From positions 992,001 through 1,056,000 of the forward strand of contig NZ_JACIDM010000001.1 of NCBI RefSeq assembly GCF_014196335.1: 64,000 bases of DNA, given 5' to 3'. This document shows, one piece after another, positions 1-8,353 of the stretch. The notes below the pieces were generated by a model. The model had not been told where the DNA came from and made no database searches. It saw nothing but the letters and a program-made list of their open reading frames with translations. The DNA is from Brevundimonas lenta. Its GTDB lineage: Bacteria > Pseudomonadota > Alphaproteobacteria > Caulobacterales > Caulobacteraceae. Positions within the stretch are counted from its first letter, which is position 1. Every line of letters begins with the position of its first letter. Position numbers and translations under genes: made by a program.

Positions 1-1
1 G

Positions 2-751
2 CATCTGCAGGACGCCGTCCTGGTGCTGCGCATCATCACCCGCACATCCGGCGTCGCCGAGCGTGAAGGCTTCCTCAGCGCCTCCGAGCTGGCGGACTTC
101 GTCGACCGCCTGCTGGCGGGGGTGGACGAACGCGCCGCCCGTCTGGCCGCCTACAAGCCGGGCGCGGAACCGGGCGGGGTGCAGGCCGTCGTCGCCGATC
201 TCGACTGGTGCTGCAGCGTCCTGGCCGAGCTGGACGTCACCCTGACGCTCGATCCCAACTCCCACTGGGGCAAGTCCGTGCGCGACGCCCGCGTCAGCGT
301 CGCGGCCTGGCTGTCCGGCCTGCTGCGCGCCGCCGACAAGGCGGTCGACAAGGCGCTGCCGCTGACCCGCGTCCAGACCGCCGGCCGCATGAGCCGCAAG
401 GCCCCCCTGATGTCGGCTCCGGCCCGCGGCGAGCTGGCCGAGGCGGCCTTCAGCCTGCTTCAGCTGGTCGGCGCGGCGCGCGGCATGAGCGGCACTTTCG
501 GTTGCGAGGCCGAACGCAAGACCCTGGTCGACGGGCTGACCGAGCGCCTGTCCGAGTACGCCGACCAGGTGCTGGTGATGATCAACGACGGCGAGGTCGA
601 CGATGAGGACCACGCCCTGAAGCTGGTTTCGGTCGCGGCGCGCTATCTCGAACTGCTCGACGCCCGCGACGCCGCCCGCACCGTGCGTCGCCGCGCCGCA
701 GTCGCCGGAGGGCCTGCGGCAGCGGACGGGGCCTCGTCGCGGGCGGCCTGA
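2..751 (+). CDS. Conserved hypothetical protein, 5' end cut by window edge
   Basis: The reading frame is open from the first bases of the window, so the true start probably lies upstream. A GTG at 23 is the first possible start inside the window, but coding character continues before it (residues LQDAVLV). The visible part is about 249 residues, largely alpha-helical and rich in Ala, Leu and Arg, with an Ala-rich disordered tail. No signal peptide, membrane segment or catalytic motif is seen. The stop lies 19 bases before ccmI on the same strand, so it may be co-transcribed with the cytochrome c maturation genes. I do not recognise the family. The coding call is secure from frame and codon bias; the function is unknown. 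Confidence 0.75.
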   Translation, partial: HLQDAVLVLRIITRTSGVAEREGFLSASELADFVDRLLAGVDERAARLAAYKPGAEPGGVQAVVADLDWCCSVLAELDVTLTLDPNSHWGKSVRDARVSVAAWLSGLLRAADKAVDKALPLTRVQTAGRMSRKAPLMSAPARGELAEAAFSLLQLVGAARGMSGTFGCEAERKTLVDGLTERLSEYADQVLVMINDGEVDDEDHALKLVSVAARYLELLDARDAARTVRRRAAVAGGPAAADGASSRAA

Positions 752-770
752 TCGGCTACATCGCGCGGCG

Positions 771-1589
771 ATGACAATCTTCTGGATCATGACGGCCTTG
801 CTGGCGGCTCTCGCCGGGCTGCTGGTGCTCGCCGGCGCCCGTCGCGGCGCCGACGCCGGCGAGGCTCTCGAGACCGCGACCGCCGCCGCTGAACTGGCCG
901 AGCTGGACCGGCTGAAGGCCCGCGGCCTGCTGGACGAGGCCGGCTGGGCCGCCGCGCGCGCCGAGGCCGGCCGCCGCATCCTGACCTCGGAGCGCCATGC
1001 CGCGCCGGTTCGTGCCGGATCGAAGGACCGCTTCTGGGTGCTGGGCGGCCTGGCCGTCGCCGGCTTCGGCGCGCTGGGCCTCTACGCCGCCTTCGGCGCG
1101 CCCGGCTTCGAGGATCAGGGCTTCGAACGTCGCGTCGACGCCTGGTCGACCGGCGATGAGCCGCTGCAGCCGATCCAGGCCGCCGCCGTCATCGCCCGTG
1201 TGGTTGAAGAACAGCCCGACAACTACCGCGCCCTGACCATGCTGGGCGCCGCCCGCTTCGAGGCCGGGGACGCCATCGGCGCCGCCTCCGCCTTCCGTCG
1301 CGCCCTCGTTCTGCAGCCCGACGACGCCCAGAGCTGGGCCCGGCTGGGCGAGAGCCTCGTCCGCGCCTCGAACGGCGCGGTCGGCGCCGACGCCGAAGCC
1401 GCCTTCACCGAGGCCCTGCGCCGGGACCCTGATCAACTCGGCGCCCGCTACTTCCTCGGCGAGGCCGCCCTGGCGCGGGGCGACACGGCCCAGGTGCGCG
1501 CCATGTGGCTGCCGTTGATCGCAGCGCTCGACCCCGCCGATCCCCGCCGCGCCGATCTCGAGCGCCGCCTGCCCGGAGGCGCGTCGTGA
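771..1589 (+). CDS. ccmI: Cytochrome c maturation protein CcmI (CycH)
   Basis: 272 residues. CcmI binds apocytochrome c in the periplasm and passes it to the CcmF/CcmH haem ligation complex. The protein has an N-terminal membrane segment (about residues 3-22), a cytoplasmic loop, a second membrane segment (about 86-106) and a periplasmic C-terminal half with TPR-like helices (for example NYRALTMLGAARFEAGD and LQPDDAQSWARLGESL). This is the standard CcmI layout. It is the first gene of a four-gene run matching the rhizobial cycHJKL order. Its TGA overlaps the GTG start of ccmE, which implies translational coupling. Sequence of CcmI is poorly conserved in the family, so the call leans on topology plus context, which agree. 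Confidence 0.93.
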   Translation: MTIFWIMTALLAALAGLLVLAGARRGADAGEALETATAAAELAELDRLKARGLLDEAGWAAARAEAGRRILTSERHAAPVRAGSKDRFWVLGGLAVAGFGALGLYAAFGAPGFEDQGFERRVDAWSTGDEPLQPIQAAAVIARVVEEQPDNYRALTMLGAARFEAGDAIGAASAFRRALVLQPDDAQSWARLGESLVRASNGAVGADAEAAFTEALRRDPDQLGARYFLGEAALARGDTAQVRAMWLPLIAALDPADPRRADLERRLPGGAS

Positions 1590-2056
1590 GCTGGCTGCCC
1601 AAATCGCCCAAGGCGCGCCGCCGCCTCTGGATCGTCGTCGCCGTCGCCCCGGTGCTGGCGTTGGCCGTCGGCCTGTCCCTGTTCGCCATGCGCGACAGCG
1701 TGACCTTCTTCTTCTCGCCGTCCGAAGCGACACCTGAAAAAGCCCCCGCAGGCCGCGTGGTCCGTCTCGGCGGCCTGGTCGAGAACGGCAGCGTGGTCCG
1801 AGACCCCACAACCGGCGACGTGGCCTTCTCGGTCACCGACAACGCCGCCAGCACGCGTGTCGTCTACCGCGGCGACCTGCCCGACCTGTTCCGGGAAGGG
1901 CAGGGGATCGTCGCACAGGGGAGCTTCCAGCCGGACCGCTCGTTCCGCGCCACCCAGGTGCTGGCCAAGCACGACGAAAACTACATGCCGCGCGAAGTCG
2001 CCGAGAGCCTGAAGGCCAAGGGCGAGTGGCGTCCCGTCGAGGGTCCTGCCACGTGA
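1586..2056 (+). CDS. ccmE: Cytochrome c-type biogenesis haem chaperone CcmE (CycJ)
   Basis: 156 residues from the GTG at 1586, chosen because it overlaps the ccmI stop (GTGA) and follows a GGAGG at 1575. CcmE is a membrane-anchored periplasmic chaperone that binds haem covalently and delivers it to CcmF. One N-terminal anchor (about residues 14-35) precedes an OB-fold domain. The haem-attaching histidine is His129 in the conserved HDENYMP motif, with Tyr133 as the usual axial ligand. The C-terminal tail is flexible and charged, as in the family. Its TGA overlaps the ccmF GTG start. Upstream in-frame starts would run into ccmI and are rejected. Confidence 0.96.
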   Translation: MSWLPKSPKARRRLWIVVAVAPVLALAVGLSLFAMRDSVTFFFSPSEATPEKAPAGRVVRLGGLVENGSVVRDPTTGDVAFSVTDNAASTRVVYRGDLPDLFREGQGIVAQGSFQPDRSFRATQVLAKHDENYMPREVAESLKAKGEWRPVEGPAT

Positions 2057-4032
2057 TCGTTGAACTGGGCGCCTTCGCCCTCATCCTCGCCCTGACGCTG
2101 TCGGCGTTGCAGGCGGCCATGGCGGTCGCCGGCCGCATCCGTCGCAGCCCGGTGCTGGCGGGAGCCGCCAACGGCGCCGCCATCGGCGCCGCCGGGGCGG
2201 TCGTGGTCGCCTTCGGGGCCCTGATCTACGCCTTCGCGGTCTCGGACTTCTCGGTCGCCAACGTCGCGGCCAACAGCCACACCGACAAGCCGATGCTCTA
2301 CAAGGTCGCGGCGGCCTGGGGCAGCCACGAGGGCTCGCTGGTGCTGTGGTGCCTGGTCATGACCGGCTTCGGCGCCGCCCTGGCGCGGGCCCGGGATCTG
2401 CCCTTCGGTCTGAAGACCTCGGCGGTGGCGACCCAAGGCATCCTCGGGGCCCTGTTCCTCGCCTTCGCCGTCTTCACCTCGAACCCGTTCGCACGGCTGG
2501 ACCCGGCTCCCTTCCAGGGCGCGTCGCTGAACCCCCTGCTGCAGGACCCCGCGCTCGCCTTCCATCCGCCTCTGCTCTACCTCGGCTACGTCGGCTTCTC
2601 GGTCTGTTTCTCGCTGGCCGTCGCAGCCCTGATCGAGGGACGCGCCAACGCCGCCTTCTGGCCGGCATGGGGCCGCTGGGTCCGCCCGTGGGCGCTCGCC
2701 AGCTGGGCCTTCCTGACCGTCGGCATCACCCTCGGCGCCTTCTGGGCCTACTATGAGCTGGGCTGGGGCGGCTGGTGGTTCTGGGACCCGGTCGAGAACG
2801 CCAGCTTCCTGCCCTGGCTGGCGGGCGCGGCCCTGCTGCACTCCGCCGTCGTCACCGAACGGCGCGGCGCGCTCGCCGGCTGGACCACCTTCCTGGCCTT
2901 GCTGGCCTTCACCTTTTCCATGCTCGGCGCCTTCCTGGTGCGTTCGGGCGTCCTGACCAGCGTCCACGCCTTCGCCGTCGATCCCGAGCGCGGCACGATG
3001 CTGCTGGCCATCCTGGGCGTCACCGCGGGCCTGGCCTTCGCCCTGTTCGCCTGGCGTGCGCCGCAGCTGAAGGGCGGCGGCATGTTCGCCCCGGTCAGCC
3101 GCGAGGGCGCGCTGGTTCTGAACAACCTGTTCCTGACCGCCGCCGCCGCGACGGTGCTGCTGGGCACCCTCTATCCACTGATCCTCGAGGCGGCGTCGGG
3201 GGCGACCATCTCGGTCGGACCGCCTTATTTCGCCCTGACCTTCATCCCGCTGATGGCCGTCGCCTTCATCATCCTGCCCGCCGGACCCCTGCTGGCGTGG
3301 AAGCGTGGCGACCTGAAGGGCGTCGGCCAACGTCTGGCCGTCGCCGCCGGCCTCGCCATCGTCCTCGCCCTGATCGGCTGGGGTCTGTTCGAGCCGCGCA
3401 AGGCGCTGTCCGCCGCCGGTATAGGTCTCGGGGCCTGGCTGATCCTCGGCGCCCTCGCCGAGACCGCAGATCGCACCCGCCTGTTCCGCGCGCCGTTGGG
3501 CGAGACCCTGCGCCGCGCCAAGGGCTTGCCGCTGGGCGCGTGGGGCATGACGCTGGCCCACGCCGGGCTCGGGGTCTTCGTCCTGGGGGCTGTGGTCGAG
3601 ACAGGCTACCGCGTCGAGGCGGCTCGCCCGATCGCTGTCGGCCAGTCGATCGAGGCCGGGCCCTGGACAGTCCGTCTGGATGACGTCCGTATCGTCGAAG
3701 GCCCCAACTACCTGGCCGAACAGGGCCGCGTCACCATCAGCGCATCGGGCGCGCGTCCGCGCGAAGTGACCGCCGAACGTCGTTTCTTCCCCGCCGGCGG
3801 TCAGACCACGACGGAGGTCGGCCTCGATTTCCGCGGCCTGGACGACGTCTATGTCGTGCTCGGGGAGCGTACGAGGACCGAGGCCGGCGCGCCCGCCTGG
3901 AGCGTCCGCGTCTGGTGGAATCCCTGGGCGCGGCTCATCTTTCTCGGCCCGGCCATCATGGCTCTCGGCGGCGTGCTGTCGCTGATGGACCGTCGCCTCC
4001 GTCTGGGCGTCGGCGCGAGGAAGAAGGCATGA
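2053..4032 (+). CDS. ccmF: Haem lyase subunit CcmF (CycK)
   Basis: 659 residues starting at the GTG overlapping the ccmE stop. CcmF takes haem from holo-CcmE and, with CcmH and CcmI, attaches it to the CXXCH cysteines of apocytochromes at the outer face of the inner membrane. The protein is a polytopic membrane protein of the haem-handling family. The tryptophan-rich WWD signature WGGWWFWDPVENASF is present near residue 240, and the WGSHEGSLVLW segment near residue 78 is also typical. A large periplasmic domain lies near the C terminus before the last membrane helix. Length matches the usual 640-670. The ATG of ccmH overlaps its stop. Confidence 0.97.
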   Translation: MIVELGAFALILALTLSALQAAMAVAGRIRRSPVLAGAANGAAIGAAGAVVVAFGALIYAFAVSDFSVANVAANSHTDKPMLYKVAAAWGSHEGSLVLWCLVMTGFGAALARARDLPFGLKTSAVATQGILGALFLAFAVFTSNPFARLDPAPFQGASLNPLLQDPALAFHPPLLYLGYVGFSVCFSLAVAALIEGRANAAFWPAWGRWVRPWALASWAFLTVGITLGAFWAYYELGWGGWWFWDPVENASFLPWLAGAALLHSAVVTERRGALAGWTTFLALLAFTFSMLGAFLVRSGVLTSVHAFAVDPERGTMLLAILGVTAGLAFALFAWRAPQLKGGGMFAPVSREGALVLNNLFLTAAAATVLLGTLYPLILEAASGATISVGPPYFALTFIPLMAVAFIILPAGPLLAWKRGDLKGVGQRLAVAAGLAIVLALIGWGLFEPRKALSAAGIGLGAWLILGALAETADRTRLFRAPLGETLRRAKGLPLGAWGMTLAHAGLGVFVLGAVVETGYRVEAARPIAVGQSIEAGPWTVRLDDVRIVEGPNYLAEQGRVTISASGARPREVTAERRFFPAGGQTTTEVGLDFRGLDDVYVVLGERTRTEAGAPAWSVRVWWNPWARLIFLGPAIMALGGVLSLMDRRLRLGVGARKKA

Positions 4033-4520
4033 AGCGCGTTCTCCTGATCGCCGTCGCAGCCGTCGGCCTGGTCGCCGCCGAACCGGTTCCGCCGCCGGAC
4101 CGTCCGCTGCCCGACACCGCCCAGGAGGCCCGCGCCCAGCGCCTGTTCGACGACATCCGCTGCGTCGTCTGCCAGCACGAGGCGATCGCCGACAGCCCCG
4201 CGGGCGTGGCCCACGACATGCGCCGTCTGGTGCGCGAGGAGATCGTCGCCGGCCGCTCCGACGCCGAGATCCGCGAGGACCTGGTCCGCCGCTACGGCGA
4301 CTTCGTCCTGTTCAAGCCGCCGCTGCGCCTCGGCACCTGGCTGTTGTGGTTCGGACCTTTGGCGGCCCTGCTCGCCACCGTGGCCGGCTTCGCCTTCCTC
4401 GCACGCCGTCGCAAACCCGAAACAGCCCCTCTTTCGGATGAGGAAGAACGCCGGCTCGCCGATATTCTCGCGGCCGACCAGCTTCGCCGCGATCCTGACG
4501 CAAAGCCGTCCGACGACTGA
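4029..4520 (+). CDS. ccmH: Cytochrome c-type biogenesis thioredox protein CcmH (CycL)
   Basis: 163 residues starting at the ATG that overlaps the ccmF stop (ATGA). It has a cleavable-looking signal sequence, a periplasmic domain with the redox motif RCVVCQ (Cys45 and Cys48), and a single C-terminal membrane anchor (about residues 105-128) followed by a charged tail. CcmH reduces the CXXCH thiols of apocytochrome c or resolves its mixed disulfides, so that haem can be attached. It closes the ccmI-E-F-H run. No ccmG (DsbE) lies between ccmF and ccmH; this is normal for the cycHJKL arrangement, where ccmABCDG are elsewhere. Confidence 0.96.
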   Translation: MKRVLLIAVAAVGLVAAEPVPPPDRPLPDTAQEARAQRLFDDIRCVVCQHEAIADSPAGVAHDMRRLVREEIVAGRSDAEIREDLVRRYGDFVLFKPPLRLGTWLLWFGPLAALLATVAGFAFLARRRKPETAPLSDEEERRLADILAADQLRRDPDAKPSDD

Positions 4521-4633
4521 CGCCGCGACGGACCCATCATCGCTCCATGGGCGTTGGTGAAGACGGCCGCCGCCCTATATCATCGTCGTAACGGGCGCGG
4601 CTGACGCCCGACAACAGGATCGCAAGACCGCCT

Positions 4634-6175
4634 ATGATGAAGCGCAAGGAATTCATGCTCGGGGCCGTCGCCGGCCTGGCCTTCGCCGCAGCCGCCACCG
4701 CGGGCGGCGTCATCGACTGGCCGTCGGCGAACGCGGGTCCTGTCGCGGGCGTCAGCGGCCGCCTCGCCCCCAATGCGGGCGGGAACGGTCTGGCCTTCGC
4801 CCCGCCGCAGGGTGCGCCGCTCAGCTTCGCCGACATCTTCCAGCAGGTCGCGCCGGCTGTCGTCCAGATCGACGTCAAAACCCGCGTGCCCGCGCAGCGC
4901 GGCATCCAGATCCCCGGCCTGCCGCCCGGCCTCGTCCCGCCCGAGGAAGAGGCCGCTCCCGATGACGAGGGCGCGACCGCCCTCGGCGCCGGTTCGGGCT
5001 TCTTCATCTCGGCCGACGGCTACATCGTCACCAACAACCACGTCGTCGCCGACGCGACGGAGATCACCGTCCGTCTCGCCGACGAGCGCGAACTGACCGC
5101 CCGCGTGGTCGGCCGCGACGAGAACACCGACCTGGCCGTGATCAAGGTCGAGGGCGACAACTTCCCGTTCGTCACCTTCGAGGAGACCGCCCAGCCCCGC
5201 GTCGGCGACTGGGTCATCGCGGTCGGCAACCCGTTCGGCCTCGGCGGCACCGCCACCGCCGGCATCGTCTCGGCCCAGGGCCGCGGCATCGACAGCGCCT
5301 ATGTCGACTACCTGCAGATCGACGCCGCCATCAACCGGGGCAACTCGGGCGGCCCGACCTTCGACATCTACGGCCGCGTCATCGGCGTGAACTCGGCGAT
5401 CTTCTCGCCGACCGGCAACTCCGTCGGCATCGGCTTCGCCATCCCGGCCTCGGTCGCCAAACCGATCACCGACCGCCTGATGCGCGGCGAGGCGATCCAG
5501 CGCGGCTACATCGGCGCCGGCCTGCGTTCGCTCAGCCCCGAAGCCTGGGAGGCCCTCGGCCTGCCGCGCGACTTCAAGGGCGCCAATGTCGAGAGCGTGA
5601 CCCCCGGCGGTCCGGCCGCCCGCGCCGGCCTCCAGGTCGGCGACATGGTCGTCGGCGTCAACGGCCGCCCCGTCTCCGACAGCACCGAGATCACCCGCAT
5701 GGTCGGCGCGGTCAGCCCGGGCGACACCATCCGCCTCGACATCCTTCGCGACGGCCGCCGCCAGACCCTGAACGTGCGCTCGGGCACGCGTCCTTCGGAA
5801 GCCGAACTGCGTGAAGGCGACGATCAGGGCGGGGCGCCTGCCGCTCCGGGAACGCCGCCGGCCGCCCAGGGCGAGCCGGTCGAGGGCGTCAGCGTCGCGC
5901 CGCTGACCCCGGCCCTGCGCTCGCGCTTCGACGTGCCGGAAACCGTCGAGGGCGTGATCATCACCAGCGTGACGCCGCGCACTCCGGCCGCCCGCCTGGG
6001 CCTGGAGGCCGGTTTCGTCATCACCCGCGCCAACAACCGGCCGGTGGCCTCGGCCGCCGATCTGCGCAATGCCGTCGCCGAAGTGAAGCGGGCCGGTCGT
6101 CCGGGCGTCCTGCTGTTCGTCTGGACCAGCCAGGGCGCGGCCCCCGTAGTCCTGCGGTTCGCCGAAGGCGACTGA
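4634..6175 (+). CDS. degP: DegP/HtrA (Do family) periplasmic serine protease
   Basis: 513 residues. An envelope protease and chaperone that degrades misfolded periplasmic proteins. After an N-terminal signal-like segment comes the trypsin-like domain with the full catalytic triad: His136 (NNHVV), Asp166 (NTDLAVIKV) and Ser238 (RGNSGGP). Two PDZ domains follow (about residues 280-385 and 415-505), separated by a Pro/Gly/Ala-rich linker. Two adjacent ATG codons (4634 and 4637) could serve as the start. It follows ccmH after 113 bases and is followed by a strong terminator hairpin. The link of cycHJKL to degP and a two-component system is known in rhizobia, so the clustering looks ancestral. Confidence 0.95.
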   Translation: MMKRKEFMLGAVAGLAFAAAATAGGVIDWPSANAGPVAGVSGRLAPNAGGNGLAFAPPQGAPLSFADIFQQVAPAVVQIDVKTRVPAQRGIQIPGLPPGLVPPEEEAAPDDEGATALGAGSGFFISADGYIVTNNHVVADATEITVRLADERELTARVVGRDENTDLAVIKVEGDNFPFVTFEETAQPRVGDWVIAVGNPFGLGGTATAGIVSAQGRGIDSAYVDYLQIDAAINRGNSGGPTFDIYGRVIGVNSAIFSPTGNSVGIGFAIPASVAKPITDRLMRGEAIQRGYIGAGLRSLSPEAWEALGLPRDFKGANVESVTPGGPAARAGLQVGDMVVGVNGRPVSDSTEITRMVGAVSPGDTIRLDILRDGRRQTLNVRSGTRPSEAELREGDDQGGAPAAPGTPPAAQGEPVEGVSVAPLTPALRSRFDVPETVEGVIITSVTPRTPAARLGLEAGFVITRANNRPVASAADLRNAVAEVKRAGRPGVLLFVWTSQGAAPVVLRFAEGD

Positions 6176-6205
6176 TTCCAGTCTGAACAACGCGTAACTG
6201 ACTTG

Positions 6206-6246
6206 ATCGCCGCCGATGCGCTAACATCGGCGGCGATTCTCGTTTT
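6206..6246 (+). terminator. Intrinsic terminator/attenuator after degP
   Basis: A 13-bp perfect stem (ATCGCCGCCGATG at 6206-6218 pairs with 6225-6237), a 6-base loop and then TCTCGTTTT. It ends the degP transcript, but its T-tract is only about 13 bases before the start codon of the response regulator and abuts that gene's ribosome binding site. Confidence 0.85.
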
Positions 6247-6259
6247 AGGAGGGGCCTTC

Positions 6260-6931
6260 ATGCGCATTCTGGTAGTCGAGGACGACGCCGAAGCTGCGAC
6301 CGCCATGGTCCGGGGCCTCTCCGAGGCCGGGCACGACACCACGCACGCCGTCGACGGCGCCTTCGGCCTGCTCGAAGCCCAGAAGGGTGGTTACGACGTC
6401 TATGTCGTCGATCGCATGATGCCCCGTCTGGACGGCATCGGCATGGTCGAGACCCTGCGCAAGGACGGCGACCAGACCCCGGTCCTGTTCCTGTCGGCCC
6501 TGGGCGAGGTCGATGACCGCGTCGCGGGCCTCAAGGCCGGCGCCGACGACTATCTGGTCAAGCCGTACGCCTTCTCCGAACTGATCGCCCGCGTCGAGGC
6601 CCTGTCGCGCCGCCGCGAGACCGGCTCGGTCGCCACCATGCTCAAGGTCGGTGATCTGGAGATGAACCTCATCGCCCGCACCGTTCACCGCGCCGGCCAG
6701 GAGATCGACCTCCAGCCGCGCGAGTTCCAGCTGCTCGAGTTCCTGATGCGCCACGCCGGCCAGTCGGTGACCCGCACCATGCTGCTGGAGAAGGTCTGGG
6801 AATATCATTTCGACCCACAGACCAACGTCATCGACGTCCACATCAGCCGCCTGCGCGCCAAGATCGACAAGGGCTTCGACAAGGCCATGCTGCAGACCGT
6901 GCGCGGGGCGGGGTACAGGCTGGAGGCATAA
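6260..6931 (+). CDS. OmpR-family response regulator
   Basis: 223 residues from the ATG at 6260, chosen because AGGAGGGG lies 5-10 bases upstream and the protein then begins MRILVVEDD, the exact start of a receiver domain. The receiver domain has the acidic pocket (Glu7, Asp8, Asp9), the phospho-acceptor Asp51 (VVDRMMP) and the conserved lysine in LVKPY. A winged-helix DNA-binding domain follows (about residues 125-220), with the typical RTMLLEKVWEY and DVHISRLRAKID segments. It is followed at once by its kinase. Genes in this position in rhizobia belong to the FeuPQ-like class, but the signal here is unknown. Confidence 0.95.
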   Translation: MRILVVEDDAEAATAMVRGLSEAGHDTTHAVDGAFGLLEAQKGGYDVYVVDRMMPRLDGIGMVETLRKDGDQTPVLFLSALGEVDDRVAGLKAGADDYLVKPYAFSELIARVEALSRRRETGSVATMLKVGDLEMNLIARTVHRAGQEIDLQPREFQLLEFLMRHAGQSVTRTMLLEKVWEYHFDPQTNVIDVHISRLRAKIDKGFDKAMLQTVRGAGYRLEA

Positions 6932-6940
6932 CGCTTGCCG

Positions 6941-8353
6941 ATGCGCCTGCCCTCGCTTCTCAGGCGCACGCCGTTCCGGCTGACGCTGTTGTTCCTGGCC
7001 CTGTTCGCCGCGGCGGCCAGCGCCATCCTCGGCTATGTCTATGTCGCCTCGGCCGCCGAGGCGCGGGCGAAGGCCGAGACCGACGTCCGCAGCGAACTGA
7101 AGACCCTCACCGGCATCTACAAGGAGCGGGGCTTCAACGCGCTGAACCGCGCCCTGATCGACCGCTCGCTGGCGGGCGGCTCCTTCGTCTATCTGCTGAT
7201 GGACCCTGAGGGCAACCGCATCACCGGCAGTCTCAGCATCTCGCCGATCGAGGAGCTGCAGGGCGCCGAGCAGTGGGTCACCTTCCCCTTCACCGACACC
7301 GACGCCGAGGGCCGTATCACCCGCCCGCAGGTGCGCGGCGTGCAGGTGCGTCTGGGCGGCGGCGACATGCTGTTCGTCGGCCAGTCCATGGGCGACACCG
7401 AGGCCTATCTGGCCCGACTGACCCAGGCGCTGTGGGCCGCCATGGGCATCGTGCTTCTGCTCGGCCTCGCCGGCGGCCTGTTGGTCAGCCGCAACCTCGA
7501 ACGCTCGATGGGCCGTCTCAACAAGGTCGTCACGGCGGTTCAGGACGGCGACCTCAAGGCCCGCGCCCCGGTCCGCAACTCCGGTGACGAACTGGACGAG
7601 CTGGGGCAGGGGCTCAACACCATGCTGGACCGGCTGGAGGGCTCGATGGCCTCGATCCGGCACGCCGGCGACGCCATCGCCCACGACCTGCGCTCGCCGC
7701 TGACCCGCATGCGGGCCAAGCTGGAGGTCGCCCTGATCGACGCCGAGGCCGGCAAGATCGACGGCACCGAAGCGCTGGAGCTGGCCCTGTCCGAGGCCGA
7801 CGACCTGCTCAAGACCTTCAACACCGTGCTGGCCATCGCCCGCCTGCAGGCCGCCGCCGGTTCGGGCCGCACCCCTGACCCCGCCCTGTTCGACGCCGCC
7901 GACCTCGCCGCCGACATGGCCGAGCTCTACGAGCCCGCCAGCGAGGACAAGGGACTGGAGTTCTCGGCCGAGATCGAGCGCGGCCTGATGATCGAGGCCA
8001 ACCAGCCCTTCCTGGCCCAGGCCCTGGCCAACATCATCGACAACGCCATCAAGTATACGCCGGTCGGCGGCGCGGTGATGCTGCGCGCCCGCCGCCGCTC
8101 GTCGGGCGAAATCGAGTTCTCGGTCACCGACACCGGCCCCGGCGTGCCCGAGGGCGACCGCGAGCGCGTCATCCAGCGCTTCGTCCGCCTCGACAACAGC
8201 CGCACCGAGGCCGGCTCGGGCCTCGGCCTGTCGCTGGTCGGCGCGGTCATGGAGGCGCACGGCGGCCGCATCATTCTGGATGAAGGCCCCGGCGAGTACG
8301 GCGGTTTCGGGCCGGGCCTGCGCGTGGCCCTGGTCCTGCCGGCGGCGGGATGA
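6941..8353 (+). CDS. Sensor histidine kinase paired with the OmpR-type regulator
   Basis: 470 residues from the ATG at 6941. A TTG at 6935 is also possible and is better spaced from the GGAGG at 6922. Two membrane segments (about residues 11-35 and 162-183) flank a roughly 125-residue periplasmic sensor domain. A HAMP domain (about 184-236) and the H-box with His248 (HDLRSPLTRMR) follow. The ATPase domain carries the N box (NIIDNAIKYTP), G1 (DTGPGVP) and G2 (GSGLGLSLV). It lies 9 bases after the regulator and its stop overlaps the glnE start (ATGA), so regulator, kinase and glnE are probably one unit. The ligand is unknown; proximity to degP suggests an envelope signal. Confidence 0.94.
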   Translation: MRLPSLLRRTPFRLTLLFLALFAAAASAILGYVYVASAAEARAKAETDVRSELKTLTGIYKERGFNALNRALIDRSLAGGSFVYLLMDPEGNRITGSLSISPIEELQGAEQWVTFPFTDTDAEGRITRPQVRGVQVRLGGGDMLFVGQSMGDTEAYLARLTQALWAAMGIVLLLGLAGGLLVSRNLERSMGRLNKVVTAVQDGDLKARAPVRNSGDELDELGQGLNTMLDRLEGSMASIRHAGDAIAHDLRSPLTRMRAKLEVALIDAEAGKIDGTEALELALSEADDLLKTFNTVLAIARLQAAAGSGRTPDPALFDAADLAADMAELYEPASEDKGLEFSAEIERGLMIEANQPFLAQALANIIDNAIKYTPVGGAVMLRARRRSSGEIEFSVTDTGPGVPEGDRERVIQRFVRLDNSRTEAGSGLGLSLVGAVMEAHGGRIILDEGPGEYGGFGPGLRVALVLPAAG

